64,000 bases of DNA from contig VWZS01009947.1 of the NCBI GenBank assembly GCA_013397075.1, forward strand, positions 186,001 through 250,000, written 5' to 3'. The position numbers and the translations under genes were made by a program. Below, one piece after another: positions 39,257 through 50,569 of the stretch. This DNA is from Rhabdornis inornatus. Lineage: Eukaryota; Chordata; Aves; Passeriformes; Rhabdornithidae. A model generated the notes under the pieces. The model was not told the origin of the DNA and made no database searches. It was given only the letters and a program-made list of their open reading frames with translations. Numbering within the stretch: position 1 is the stretch's first letter; each line of letters starts with the position of its first letter.

Positions 39257-39287
39257 TTTATTTGTTTGCTTGTTTGTTTGTTTGTTG
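39257..39287. repeat. (TTTG)n microsatellite
   Basis: About seven TTTG units with two single-base interruptions. Confidence 0.92.
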
Positions 39288-39658
39288 AGTGAATAGATTA
39301 CATGGGGTCTCAAATAGCACTCATTTTCCCACAGTAGAACCAGTCCACTTGGCTGGGAAAAAACTTCTGCTATTCCTAATTCTGAGTTTTCTGAACAGGA
39401 GATGCCCAGCTGTAATTCATAATTACCACCTTGAAGTTTTGATAATATACCAAAGTCTTTTGAGCAACAAAATCAGGTGTGGTCAATTTTTTAGAAATAG
39501 CAGCAATTAAAGATATAAAGAGAGTAGAGAGTGAATACACCATCAATTGAAATCTTTAAATCAATATTTAATCCTTGACTGCCTTTATAAAATATATATT
39601 TTTGCATCACCCAATATTATGATGATAGATGCAGGAGCCACAGAGAGGATGTCTGTAA

Positions 39659-39724
39659 CTGAGGTTATGCAGAAGGTCAAATGAGATGGCCATAATGATC
39701 CCTTCTGGCCTTAACCTATCAATC
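39659..39724 (+). mobile_element. Old CR1-like 3' tail
   Basis: GAGGTTATGCAGAAGGTCAA, then ATGAGATGGCCATAATGATC and CCTTCTGGCCTTAACCTATC. This pattern ('GGTCAGACTAGATGATC..AATGGTCCCTTCTGGCCTTAAAATCTATGA' in spirit) is the 3' end of an ancient amniote CR1/L3-like lineage shared with crocodiles and turtles, as I recall it. It is diverged and has no octamer tail left. Sense is plus. No coding part is preserved. Confidence 0.55.
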
Positions 39725-39863
39725 AAAGGGCATTAAATTTTACTCACTGAGCTGGACAAGTGATTATGCAAAATAGAAGTACAAGGATTTTCCTTCTTGT
39801 AAAGGGAGAGCCTGGAAAGAATAATAACCCTGGGATAAAAATACTATGCTGACCTTCTTTCAG

Positions 39864-39896
39864 AGCATCTACAAAGTTATGGTGGGTCCTCTTAAG
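39864..39896 (+). other. Possible 33-nt microexon
   Basis: The segment is preceded by GACCTTCTTTCAG (acceptor-like, AG at 39862-39863) and followed by CTTAAG|GTAAGC (donor-like, GT at 39897). It has 33 bases, a multiple of three, and is open from its first base for 11 codons. The upstream tract is short and the only textbook branch-point-like CTGAC is too close (about 10 nt), so this may be chance. Supporting it would need spliced reads. Confidence 0.2.
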
Positions 39897-40130
39897 GTAA
39901 GCACAAATATCCTGGTTATTCCAGATGAGATGAATGCTTAGAATGGAGTAGGTTACGAATATATAATTTATTCTATGACCTGAAATAACTTTTTCTTGGC
40001 ATTTGGAATCTTTTCTGCATTTAGCTGCAAGATGGACAATGAAAGATTGTTGTGGAGTTGTTGAAGTATTTTAATGAAGTTCACCCTCATAGTTTCGTTG
40101 TGATATTAGTCTATGCTTTTTATAACAGTG

Positions 40131-40164
40131 AAAAGGGACCCTTTTATTGCAAAAGGGACCTTTT
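40131..40164. repeat. Duplicated palindrome AAAAGGGACC(C)TTTT
   Basis: AAAAGGGACCCTTTT (40131-40145) is a perfect odd palindrome. A second copy lacking one C follows at 40151-40164 after five bases. The pair is therefore both a direct and an inverted repeat. Confidence 0.88.
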
Positions 40165-43100
40165 GTGATGCTTTTGTCTCATTAATACCCTTAAAACCGT
40201 TTTTTCTTTCACTGCATGTAAAACAGTGCCTGGTCTCTGTTAGACGTCTGGGTCTAGAAATTTGGATTAAGTGTTCACCATGCTAAGATGCAAGAAACAG
40301 AAAGAAAGCACTTTCAGTTTGTCTGGAACTGCTTTTAAAAGCAGAGGGATGTGTGGGTGGAGGATGTGAGAAAGAGATTTTGTGCTGGCATATACATGTG
40401 TAAACAGATATTCAATGATTTGTAAAGAGCTGAGCTGTACAACACCCAAGAAATATATAATCTTTCCCCAAACCTCCAATGTTTGAAAGCTGGTTGGTTC
40501 AGCTCCTGACAATTGTTTTCGTCAGTAGAGCCACAGACCAAAGTTTTTTTAGACTGTCTTTCAATCAGTATTATTGATTGGCAGCCATTGATTAAATAGT
40601 CACGTGGAGCACTGCTGACAACTTTGTTCTGGAAGGGAGTGGGCAGGAAATGGGAATCACCAGTGTCTACAAGCACATGCTGAATTGTATTGTCAATCAG
40701 ATGGCCAAAGGCTTCAGTGTTTCTTCTGCTAGCCTTTGAGAGGAGAATGGTGTTTGTAGCAGGTGAAGTTGACCTGGAAGTCCCAAAAGCATCTCTATTT
40801 TATTTTGTCTTGCTCTGCTATCCTAGTTTAGTTTTCTTAGGTTTTGATGTTATATCTGGCACTGTATGTCAAAGGAGAGGGTTTCCATTACAAAATTTCT
40901 GTGTCAAACTGGGTCTTTTCAGCGACTGACACTGTTCAAGGAAACCTGTATGAATGTGATTTTAAGGATTTTATGAGTTTTATGAGTCTTTTTTCATAGA
41001 GAAATTATGTATTCTGTTGGGGCACATGATTTCCTGCATCACTGAAAGCTTCAGCTGCTCAGCAAGATTCACTGAGCAAAGTTAGCCATCTACAATCCTG
41101 GTCTCTCATGTATTTTCTAGATCTAAGTCAAGAATGGAAAATTGAACCGTGACAGTTCTTCCCAGGAGTGAGCATTGGGGACCTGTGAGATAATCACAAC
41201 CTAGGCAGAATGAGACTTCTCTTGTGGCTCTTTGGGTCTGGTGGGATTTCTGTGGAGGTGGAAATAACAGCAGATGTAGCTCGAACATCCTTGTTGGCAG
41301 GACTGGAGAGAGGAGATGCCTGAGCAAAAGAGATGAGTGGAAGTGGGAACCTGCTAGGAGGACCAAGAAAGAAAGCTGTTGATTCACTGAGAAGCCCCTT
41401 ACTTGGAGCAAAGCAATATATAAATACCAGGGATGGCTAGTGAAGAGGGAAAGCTGAGGGGCAAATGCCAGGGAATTCTGATTAAATTCTAAAGGGCGTC
41501 ACAGAAAGCTGGAAAGCTCCCTGGCCTCACACATTGGGGACCCATAATACCACAGCCTCATGTATACCTTTTTTTGTGTGATTTTACTTTTTTTCCAGGG
41601 TTGTATCATCTTTATTTTCCATTGGGAGTTTTCACTGTCAAAACTGTAGCTGGGGAAAGATATTTGGAAGATTTTAGGAGTGCATTGACAGAGTACACTG
41701 ATTTCTCCCACTGCAAGCAATATTTTGCTTTCAAATCAGACTCTGAAACACTAGTCTCAGAGTCTATTATTAATTCTTGATGTCATTAAGAGATGTCTTC
41801 TCTGTCTGTGATGCACTGACATTTATTTTATAAGGCACTGACATGATTAGACTTTTGATTTGATTTTCTAGCCAATATGCTTGGCCCAAGATTCCCAGGA
41901 GTTATGTTTAAAAGTTAGCTTGCTAAGTTCATGTTTCAGTCATCTATAAATGAAGTAATTTCTTAATATTTCAACGCCCAGTTTGGCAGCTTTCAGCTTC
42001 TCAAGTGTTCCTTTGGCCAGGCCACTTGCTTCAGTGCCCAGGAAGATTACTGACTGTGGGAACTCTTGGCTCTCCTCTCAAGAAGAGCCCTTCAGCACTG
42101 CTCCACATAGAGCCAAGCAGAGCTGAATAGGCTGAAAAACAGGCAACTGCTCTCTGTGCAGACCTCCCTCATCTGTTTAGCCACAGTCTGGATCCTGGGT
42201 GTGCTAAGTCTGCAGCTTGCACCTTAGGGATACAGAGAGAGTCCCTGGGAATGCAGCAGGCACAGATCAAAAGAGCCAGACTGGTAACTGTGAGGGATCT
42301 AAAGTTTGCAGCAGAATCTGCCCCTCCAAGAAAACCCCATGTATTCCTCTATGCAGTCATTCACAAAAATATCTTCAAACTTTTCAGTTCAGTCTGGTCT
42401 GACTTTCTAGGGGCCAAATTTGATGCCTGCATACTATTTGGGTGACCTGGTTCTTCTACCTGCACTGGATAGCCTCTTGAAGTACATGTGATGTTTCCAC
42501 CAAGGGTAAGGAGCAAATGAGGAGAGTTACTAGGCTAGATGAGGCTATAAAAATATATTTGTTACCCTTCAGACTGAAACACTACAGCTCTTTCTGAACT
42601 CTTGGCCTTTTTTCTCACTGGAATGTTTACGAAGCATCAGAAGATTTTACTCCTTAGCTCTCGAGTGCCTTAAAAGAGGTGTACTTTACACCAAATACAA
42701 AGGACCTCAGAATCAGACCTTACATATTTAATCTGGATGTGCAGAAGCAGACTGTTCCACTGCTCATGCCTCAGTGCATTAACTAATCTTTAAAGAACGG
42801 GGATTAAGGAGAGGCTTTGCCCATGAACAGGTTAGCCCTGGATGTCTAGCACAAACTCATTCACATTCTTTAGAGGTGTGTAGTGCCGAGCACTGTCCAG
42901 AGACAGGACACTGGATTAAATGAACCATAGGTGTGACCCAGGGCCACAATTTTCAGGTAAATTTCCACTGTAAAATGATACTACTTTCTTGGTTTGTTTT
43001 TGTGAGTATTTTTTTTTCTATTCCTTCCATGTGCATTATTAGTTGTTCTTTCTGTTGATATATTGATGCTGATATGTAGTAAGTTGAATGAGATGGATTT

Positions 43101-43476
43101 TTTTCCTCCTCTTTTATAGTCAGTGCTCATCTTTTCCCTGGCTCTGTCTAGGAGCCTCTTCAGCCAAGAGAGGCAGAAGAAAATGAGTGTCTCTGTGTCA
43201 GGAGGCTGGAGAGAGGAATCCACCGGTAAATTGGAAAGGCTGATCAATCTTCATGAGTTCTTTTGCCTCAGTTCAAGTTTTATTTAGACATTGCAATACT
43301 GTTCAGTGCAAAGGGAGAGTTACCATTACTTTCTTGCCATCAGTGTTAGAAATAATACTATTTAACGTGGGCAACCCCTGTACATGTTCTTCTCTTTGTC
43401 ATTTAAGTTTCTAAAACACAGCAAGGGAAAATTGTTTTCAGTGTTAAATAGAATGAATGGAGCTGACAGTGCTATT
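40165..43476. other. Unique non-coding sequence
   Basis: No gene is recognised. A 9-bp tandem duplication TTTTATGAG lies at 40969-40986. Open frames such as 40335-40676 (minus) and 41106-41411 (minus) are unrecognised. Confidence 0.5.
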
Positions 43477-43636
43477 AGAATCATAGGATGGTTTTCTTTC
43501 TGAAAAGATTTTTAAGATCATCAAACCCAACTGTTAACACTGCACTGCCAAATCCACCACTAAACTGTGTCCCTAAGCACCACATATGGTTTTTATCTGT
43601 CTTTTCCTACATTGATACAGATATATATGACTTCCA
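43477..43636 (-). mobile_element. CR1 retroposon 3' end, fragment
   Basis: AGAATCATAGGATGGTTTTC leads into AAGATCATCAAACCCAACTG, CACTGCCAAATCCACCACTAA and GTCCCTAAGCACCACAT. This matches the complement of the CR1 3' end of the subfamily with 'TGTTAACCCAGCACTGCCAAGTCCACCACTAAACCATGTCCCTAAGCACCAC'-type sequence. Similarity decays after about 43580. The insertion is on the minus strand, 5'-truncated and clearly diverged. Confidence 0.82.
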
Positions 43637-44057
43637 CTATAACATTTCAAGCATCGGCACCGCCTGAGAGCTCTTTGCAAATGCAGCTTATGCGTTTTGC
43701 AGTAAAATTTCTCTCCTCTCTTCCCTCCTCTTCCTCCGCCCCCAGAGGACTGACAGGCTTTCTACTGACAAATGTTGAGTGTAGCTCCTGAGGATTTAGC
43801 ATGTCAGGCTGTGTCTACACAGCTTAGGTTTCTATTATTATGCAATGGCTTAGAGGGCAGTGCTTTGCCACATAATTACGGAGCCAATCTCTGTTAGGAC
43901 CAGGAGTTTGGATGCTTCTTTCTATATCAACTATTTGCCTCCTGCCCACTTAGGACTCCTCCCTGACACTCTTGTTTATCAGCTTCTTTTTGTGCCCTTG
44001 TTTCATCTGGTTTCTGGTTTTCTTCCCTTTCCAATGCTACACATTTGTTTATTTCAG

Positions 44058-44140
44058 AGGTGAGGGTTCTGACTGAGTCCTGCCTGCACAGATTCCTATG
44101 CAGTACAAAGCACTTGCTGTATGTTGCATCGTCAGAAGAG
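44058..44140 (+). other. Exon-like segment, 83 bp
   Basis: TTGTTTATTTCAG precedes it and AGAAGAG|GTAAGAAG closes it, so both edges match splice consensus in the plus direction. It lies directly upstream of the larger candidate exon. The interior resembles no known protein. The pyrimidine tract is weak, so confidence is low. Confidence 0.2.
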
Positions 44141-44187
44141 GTAAGAAGAAATTCCTGAAGCTGCCTGCTAGTTCTCTCGGGTTTTTC

Positions 44188-44229
44188 ACTCTCTATCTTT
44201 TTTTTTCCTCCTTTTTTTTTTTTTTTCCT
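44188..44229. repeat. Polypyrimidine low-complexity run
   Basis: CT-rich, T-dominated run including a 15-base T homopolymer. It precedes the candidate exon region. Confidence 0.85.
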
Positions 44230-44376
44230 GGTGTGTGCACATTGCTTGTCTTACAAGCCGTGCAGGCTCTGCCATCTAGAGCACTTTGTGAGATCACTCC
44301 ACTTTGCTGTTTTTCTTTCTTCCATCTCTGCGTGACTGTGTGTGCCTGTATCTCCCTGCCTCTCTTCCCCCCGCAG

Positions 44377-44850
44377 TCCGGCTCGGCCCCCCACCCCATC
44401 ACACTCACACACAGAACCTGGGCTTGCTTGTATGAACTTGAAGACTTGCAATACTGAAATGCATGTGTTACCTTGGCATGCACTAGGATCAGAATGCTCA
44501 AAAAGCCTGCAGGCTGCTTAGTCCTCCAAGACTGGGTTTTTAAAATCATACAGGAAAAGAACAAGTTATTCACTTTTTAAAATTATCTTTCTTTTTTTTT
44601 TTTCCCTTTCCTTTTTTTGTGCTTTGGATATTACTGAACAAGGAGTCTCAGGGATTGACACGGTCGGACTTCACTGAATCAGGCTGCATCTGACAAACAA
44701 TCTTGTCTGCATTTTGGTGTGCTAGAGATCAACTGGGATTTTTCTGATTCTATTTTCTTTTGAAAAAGAGGATGCATGGAATAGAAAGAAGGTCTAAGTG
44801 CCTGTCTGAGACTATTTTACCAAACCTGGGATAAATGTTACTTCTCAAAG
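44377..44850 (+). other. Candidate 5' (UTR) exon of an unidentified gene
   Basis: The right boundary is a consensus donor, CAAAG|GTAAGTGCAAG, at 44850/44851. The left boundary could be the acceptor TCTCTTCCCCCCGCAG at 44361-44376, which follows a long pyrimidine tract. Alternatively, transcription could start within the segment, which has more CpG and GC at 44370-44400 than its surroundings. Another possible acceptor follows the T-rich tract at 44590-44618. Near the end are two AUGs. A 20-codon frame opens at 44772 and its TAA (44832-44834) directly abuts the second ATG (44835-44837). That second ATG reads MLLLK and continues through the donor in phase 1. I do not recognise the protein. It could be a non-coding leader exon, a signal-peptide start or chance. 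The donor and the pyrimidine tract are what is seen. The exon itself is inference. Confidence 0.35.
44772..44834 (+). CDS. Possible upstream ORF, 20 codons
   Basis: The frame opens with ATG in GAGGATGCATGG, encodes 20 residues and stops at TAA immediately before the next ATG. If the surrounding segment is a transcribed leader, ribosomes finishing this frame would sit directly on the following start codon, an arrangement that can permit re-initiation. There is no evidence that it is translated. Confidence 0.15.
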   Translation: MHGIERRSKCLSETILPNLG

Positions 44851-47063
44851 GTAAGTGCAAGGTTTTTTTCCTATGTATGTATATACTGTGTAGTTATAAC
44901 ATAAGCTATATATAGATATGCACCCAAAACATTTTATAGACAGCTGCCTCTGATGGCAAAAAATGTCTCAGTCATGCATCTTAAAGCATTGGAGAAATGT
45001 ATAACTTTACCTCCCATTTTCATGTTAGCTTAGATAGGATTTCTCATGTAGAGTAATGGATCTCACTTTGGTTTCTGCCTCTCATGGTATGAAAAGGCAC
45101 CTCAAAAACAGTTTTTTAAGGAGTCAATAGGAATTTTTTATGATAGTTCTTAAACAGTGATGGAAATATGTTTAAAAGAAAGGATAACAATTTGGTTTCT
45201 AGTAAAGGAAGAACTGAGGAACTGTGAAAGCAATTTCAGCTTTCTGAGGAATTAGTAAGTCCTACAAAGCTTAGGAAGAACTTTGCTGGACAGATCAACT
45301 CTGCTGTGTATAAAACCAGAGGGTAAAAGTGTGAGAACCTTAGCAAATGTGATTTGAAGAAACAGAAAGCATAGGAACAGCTAGAGAAGGGAAGGGAGTG
45401 AGGGATGTGGAGGGGCAGTGGGCACCCACTTCAGTGCCTGCTGTCACAGAGGCTGTTGCTCTTGGTAAGGCAATGCCACTGGAGATGGATGTCCAGAACT
45501 GGCAAGGTGGGCATGTGGGGGATGGGGTACACAAACAGGTATTGCTATGTCATGTCTGTCTGACGTCAGCGGACATATATGCTCTCAGCAAGACTAAATG
45601 CACTGAGAATTGGGGTGGGGGAAGCATCTAAGTGGCAGCACAATACGAGATACGGCAAAATGGAAACTGAGTCTGTCTCTGATTTGTGTGGACATATACA
45701 CACGTTTGGGACACAAAGCAAGTGCATAACTGAATAAAATAAAGGAACTAATGGAGTAGAAGAAATTGGCAGCGAAGTCAACAAGTCCCAGTAGGGTAGA
45801 TTAGTAACTGGAAATGTAAAATGGTGAGTTGAGGTAGTGTATGTAAGGAAGGGTTCTTAAACTGGGTAACTCCTACCTACACAGAAGGGATGAATAATAT
45901 TGATTTAAAGCAAGAATAATTTTTTCTTTTCAGACTGCCTGATCTAGTATTTTTGGGGCAGTGCCATGGAGATATTAAGAGGAATAAGGTTTATCTATTC
46001 CATCTTTGGGTTTACTATGACAGAAAAACTCTTTTGATGAGAAGAGGGAGGAAAATAGTAAGCATCACTTCAGTCTACAATGTCATAGTTAATTAAATTG
46101 ACATCTCTTAACTTTATAATACAATGTTCAGCATCGGTAAGTCCAGCAGATGCAACAGAATTGTCGTGGGGATTTTCTGTTCCTCCAGAAAGAGGAAACA
46201 TTCGCATGCAGGGGATCAATTTCTTATTGGATCTTGCTGTGTACAGAGGCTGTACTAAGGCAAATTTAGGCTTGTGATGAGATAGAAGAAAGACAAATAA
46301 TTACTTCCACTCTTGCTGTGTTCTAGGCTGGTTGCAGTCTCCTTGTTTACAGCTTGCTCTGTGTCAGTGGTGAGTTTGCATTGCCCACAGATCACCACTT
46401 GAGCACAACAGAGTGCTTCTCGTGTGCGCTCTGCTCGGAGATGCTGTGCTGCAGCAGCACCAACAAGACCTCCAGACCTTCCCTGGAACTGCTTCTCATT
46501 CTCAGGGAGAGAGGGGATGCAAAAAATAAGCAATGCCAGGAGACAGTTAGCAAAAATTCATGGTTTTAACCCATGAAACCCATCAAAGATTTGCATCACC
46601 TCTTGGATCAGTGTCTGATCTGCTCTGCCCAGCACAGCTCTGGTTTCTTTAGGGTAACTCTGGGCCAGGTGTGCCCCAGCATCTGGCTGTGTAGAGCACT
46701 GGCACACAGGCAAGCTGGTTTGGTGCACCATAAAGGGTGAGAAATGTGACCCAGCCTCAGAGCCCCTGTTTGCTGCTGTTGTCTTTGCCCCATGCCGCAC
46801 TTCACAGCTTCGGTGCTTCTTGTTTAAATTTACAATGGGGCCATTACTGATCATTTTTCCTAATGGGAAGTACAAATGGCATGTGTAGCCTTGCCCCCTA
46901 GCCTCCACTCTGCCTCCTGCTCAGGTGGACCCGAGCTGACAGCTCCCAGCAATCCAGGTCAGAGTGCTTCTGCTCCCCCTCTTTGCTGAGGAATCTGACC
47001 ACTGACTCAAGTTTGCAATGTAATGATTAGAGACCCATCTGATCTGCCCCCTCCTTCCACATC
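44851..47063. other. Unique sequence, putative intron
   Basis: If the donor at 44850/44851 is used, this is intron. It holds the CRE-type site at 45561 and a TATAAAA at 45309-45315 with no other promoter signal. Opposed open frames lie at 46354-46569 (plus), 46255-46533 and 46558-46908 (minus), and none is recognisable. Confidence 0.4.
45561..45568. promoter_or_regulatory. Full CRE palindrome TGACGTCA
   Basis: This is the second intact TGACGTCA in the window, about 710 bp downstream of the candidate exon donor. CREB/ATF dimers bind this motif. An intronic enhancer or alternative promoter is possible but not shown. Confidence 0.4.
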
Positions 47064-47086
47064 TTTTTTTTTTTTTTTTTTTTTTT
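47064..47086. repeat. Poly(T), 23 bp
   Basis: The longest homopolymer in the window. No retroposed gene body flanks it that I can recognise. Confidence 0.93.
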
Positions 47087-47951
47087 GTACTTGTGAGCAA
47101 AAAGCAAAACGGGAGGCTGATTCAAAATTATCGAGGTTTAACTGGCAGTAGGCGAGAATATTCAAGTGACTTAGCTCCCTGCTGAGGGGTTGTGGACTGA
47201 AAACCCTTGAGGCTGCATTTGCTACCCACCCTCACAGAGGGGAGGGAGGGGATGATGACGGTGCTTATTCACTCCCAAATCCCATTTTGCATTGCTAATG
47301 CATTTCTTCCTTGACCTACAAAGATCACCTGTGGGAGAAGAGGGGTAATTTGTTCCAACTGTGTGCTCAGTCTTATTTTCTGGCCTGGGCACTCAGCCTT
47401 ACTTTCTTCATGCTTGTCCAAGTGTGCTGTCATGGGTTTGTTTCTGTGGAGAGGCTAATTATCTTCTAGGTGCTGAACTGAAAAGCAGTAACACTTTTTT
47501 TTGAAGGAAGACATCTGTGGGTCCTTCAAACCAGTCCAGATGACTCTGGAATTTACTGTTCAACACCAAATAGCCACTGCTTATATTCCCTTTTCCCTCT
47601 TTGCTGTTACCATGTAGAATTTGACTGTAGCAACTAAGGATCTCACCAAGGGGCTGGTATTTACTCTGTCAGTGTCCAGAGGCCACATGTGCTTGCAAGG
47701 GGCTGAACAGCTCCCAGTTATCAACTGAAACTTGTGACAAAAGACAAGGTTTCATTTGAGTGCACTGGAATAATAACAAACCCCACAAATCAGTGTGATG
47801 CAGTGCTGCAGTGAAGGGCCAGCTGTTACTCTGCCCAACCCAGCTCCACCTGGGATGCACAGAGAGAGGAAAGCCTGTAAGTGACTCTCCTGATTGTAGG
47901 AACTCCGACTACCTCATGCATGGGTCAATAATGAACCTTGGCATGAAATTA

Positions 47952-47967
47952 ACATATGTACATATGT
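47952..47967. repeat. 16-bp perfect palindrome
   Basis: ACATATGTACATATGT is its own reverse complement. It is AT-rich and contains two overlapping CATATG E-box-type hexamers. Confidence 0.9.
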
Positions 47968-50502
47968 CATTAGAAGGTCCACAGTGATGTGACATGGAAA
48001 ACTGGGAAAAGATCATGTCATTTAGAAGTATTTCTGCATCCTTGGATCAGCAGTTATCACCTTACTTCAGAATATTTATATGACATTGTTTCTAATTTTT
48101 CTCTCTTCCTGTAATTTTGTCTTACCCATGATATGGGTCTCTGATGATATCCTCATCTTTATGGAAAAACATTGGTGGCAAATCCAGGATACCAACTTCA
48201 GCATATAAAATGAGCAGCAGCAGTAAAAGTCAGAAAGCATCTTCTCAGTTAAAAAAAAATGCTCATCTGAAAACATGGGAGAAAGGAAAAGATGAGCTGT
48301 CAGGGTCTGCCCCCATGCAGAATCACTACTGACCTACATAGAAGGCACAGCTGAGTAGGAATTTTCCAGTATAAACGTTTTTGGTATTTTTGCAGGAAAA
48401 ATATTCTTAACAGACAGAAACATGATTGGGAAATGGTCAGTCTTACGAATATCCTGGCTAAAAAACTGTAGGGACAAAATTTCCAGAACACCTTATCTTA
48501 CATTCTTTCTGGAAGATAAATTTTATTATTTCCTTCCAGTTCATTCATTTTGTATGAAATCTGAAAATAATTCACATGAAACTTGACCATAAAATACCAT
48601 TTTGCTAAAGGACAAGCAAATCTGTGAGCCGAACTGGAATTAAACATTTCTGGCTCATTAGAGGGCTTGCATACCTTCAGTTTGGGACAAGGAAACTGTA
48701 GACATTGTCATTTTGACTCAAGGGACCAGAAAACTTTTGACTGCTAAGCCTTACCTGGAAACCAATTTATTTCACGAAAAGGGATTATTCTAGGGGTATC
48801 TTGGCAACAAGTGCTGTGAGATATCAAGGCCTCTGAGAGGTTGCTCCTGAAATCATTTCTCCAGCTATGGAAAACTTATGCACTGAGAGGATATGGCAGC
48901 TGAAAAACAGCAGGTAGGAGGGGATAGCTGCAGCAATAATATAAGCAGCATTATAACATAATGGAGTATTTAGGAGGCTTCTGCTAATCACACCTCAGGA
49001 AGGAACAGGTCTCTAATCCTCTGGCAGATCTGCTGCCACTGTGGGTTATGGAAAGAGGTGAGATAAGGAGAGGGTCCTGGAATAGCAGTAAATCCAGGGT
49101 CCTGGACAATGGTTGGTCAGAAGGTGGGAGGTAGGGCTGGTGCATCCCAGTGCATAGCAAGGCAGGTTCTGAGCAGAACAGAAGCTGGATTAAGGATAAA
49201 ATCAACAGAAAGTACATGATGTCTGAAAGCATCTTATCTATTTTAATAGAGCTAATGTTGCACTGAAAATCCTGGAAAACACGTGTGTGGCACTGGTGCA
49301 GAAAATCACCAGTGTGACTCTGCCTGAAGCCAGAAGAGGTAGGGCACAGATCTTCATGTGTAGGACTGAGACAAATTGCTGCAGTTGTCCAGCTGGGACT
49401 GTAGAGTTTGCGCTGGCTTGGCTGGGGGAAGGAAAGACTACGAAAAACCTAAATCTAATCAAGTCACATGGATTGTGGTGACCAGGCATGACTGAAGTTG
49501 GAGGAAATACATGCATTGGTGGAGAAGTAAGGAATTTTTCCTCTTCTGCCTTTAGAGGAGCAATTTGCTTTAACAGGCTGAGGAGTAAGGGGGATCAAAA
49601 TGGCATGAGTTACCAAGAGCCCTTAGCCATTCCTTTGTCACGTCTAAGCTCCTCAGAAAAGCTTCAGTATACATGTCTGTCAGAATGAGTAATCCTCCTT
49701 TTGTTACAGTCTAAAGATAAAAACTAAGAACAGGAAAGGAAAAGAGGATGTCTTAAACATGCCACATCCTCTGCTGCAGTGGCAGAATGGATAGGCTGTG
49801 ATATCAGCAAGAGAGCAGCACCTGTATGGGTGCTAGAAAGGAAGAATTGGCTGTACCACAATTTATATTAGATCCCTCAGCAGACTTTAAAAATCTATCT
49901 GCCCTTTCAGTACAGAATGAAAACAATGAGCAGTCAAATGGCAAAAGGAAAAGTCGAGAGAAAAAATTGTCTGTCATGGCTTGTTCAGAATTCCCTGTCT
50001 GGTTTAAAAAGTAGCCAATAACAAATGTCTGTCTCCTTAGAGATAAATATCAAACCTTCCCAATCATTTCAGTTGACATTTGATCTCCTTCCCTTTGTGA
50101 ATATTCCTGTGAATTGGTAAACATGTGATACTCAGAAAGCTCTGCATGGTTTGGGTGTGAAACAAGTACACTAAACTAAGAAAGAAAAATGCCAAACTGT
50201 ATTGATAGAAAATAAATTATCTGGACTGAGACCATTTTGTTGGTTTCCTAAATTGAAGAGTGTTTGGCATTTTGTATGAGTTATCTTCAGGGTAAGTGAA
50301 TGTTATCACTGCTGCTGGCAGATATTTACTGTATATTGGTTTTTAAATAAGGGTACAACATTGGTTACTTGCTCTCCAAACTATTGACTGTCCTTTCTCC
50401 CTGTTGTCAGGTCAGATAACTTATCTCCTCTGGAAATGTTCAGTAGAAAAATGGGAAAATATATTTGTTTCCAGAAAGTCTCATGGAGAAGAGGATCAAG
50501 GG

Positions 50503-50569
50503 TTTTTGTTTTTTTCTGGTTTGGGTTTGTTTTGTTGTTTTTTTTTGTTTTTGTTTTTGTTTTTTTTTG
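50503..50569. repeat. (TTTTG)n low-complexity tract
   Basis: T-rich tract with G at 4-9 base intervals, like the tracts at 28986 and 35029. Confidence 0.92.

Noticed and set aside
45309..45315. TATAAAA, a possible TATA box
   Set aside because: Such heptamers are expected repeatedly in AT-rich DNA. No initiator, CpG cluster or exon signal follows it.
46255..46908. Three open frames around 46.3-46.9 kb
   Set aside because: No family signature. The locally higher GC content lengthens random frames.
48742..48775. Minus-strand CAG|GTAAGG after TTTCC, a possible recursive site
   Set aside because: The tract before it on the minus strand is short and interrupted, and the donor is not the full consensus.
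50286..50297. TTCAGGGTAAGT, another possible recursive splice site
   Set aside because: An extra G separates the AG from GTAAGT and the preceding sequence is not a pyrimidine tract.
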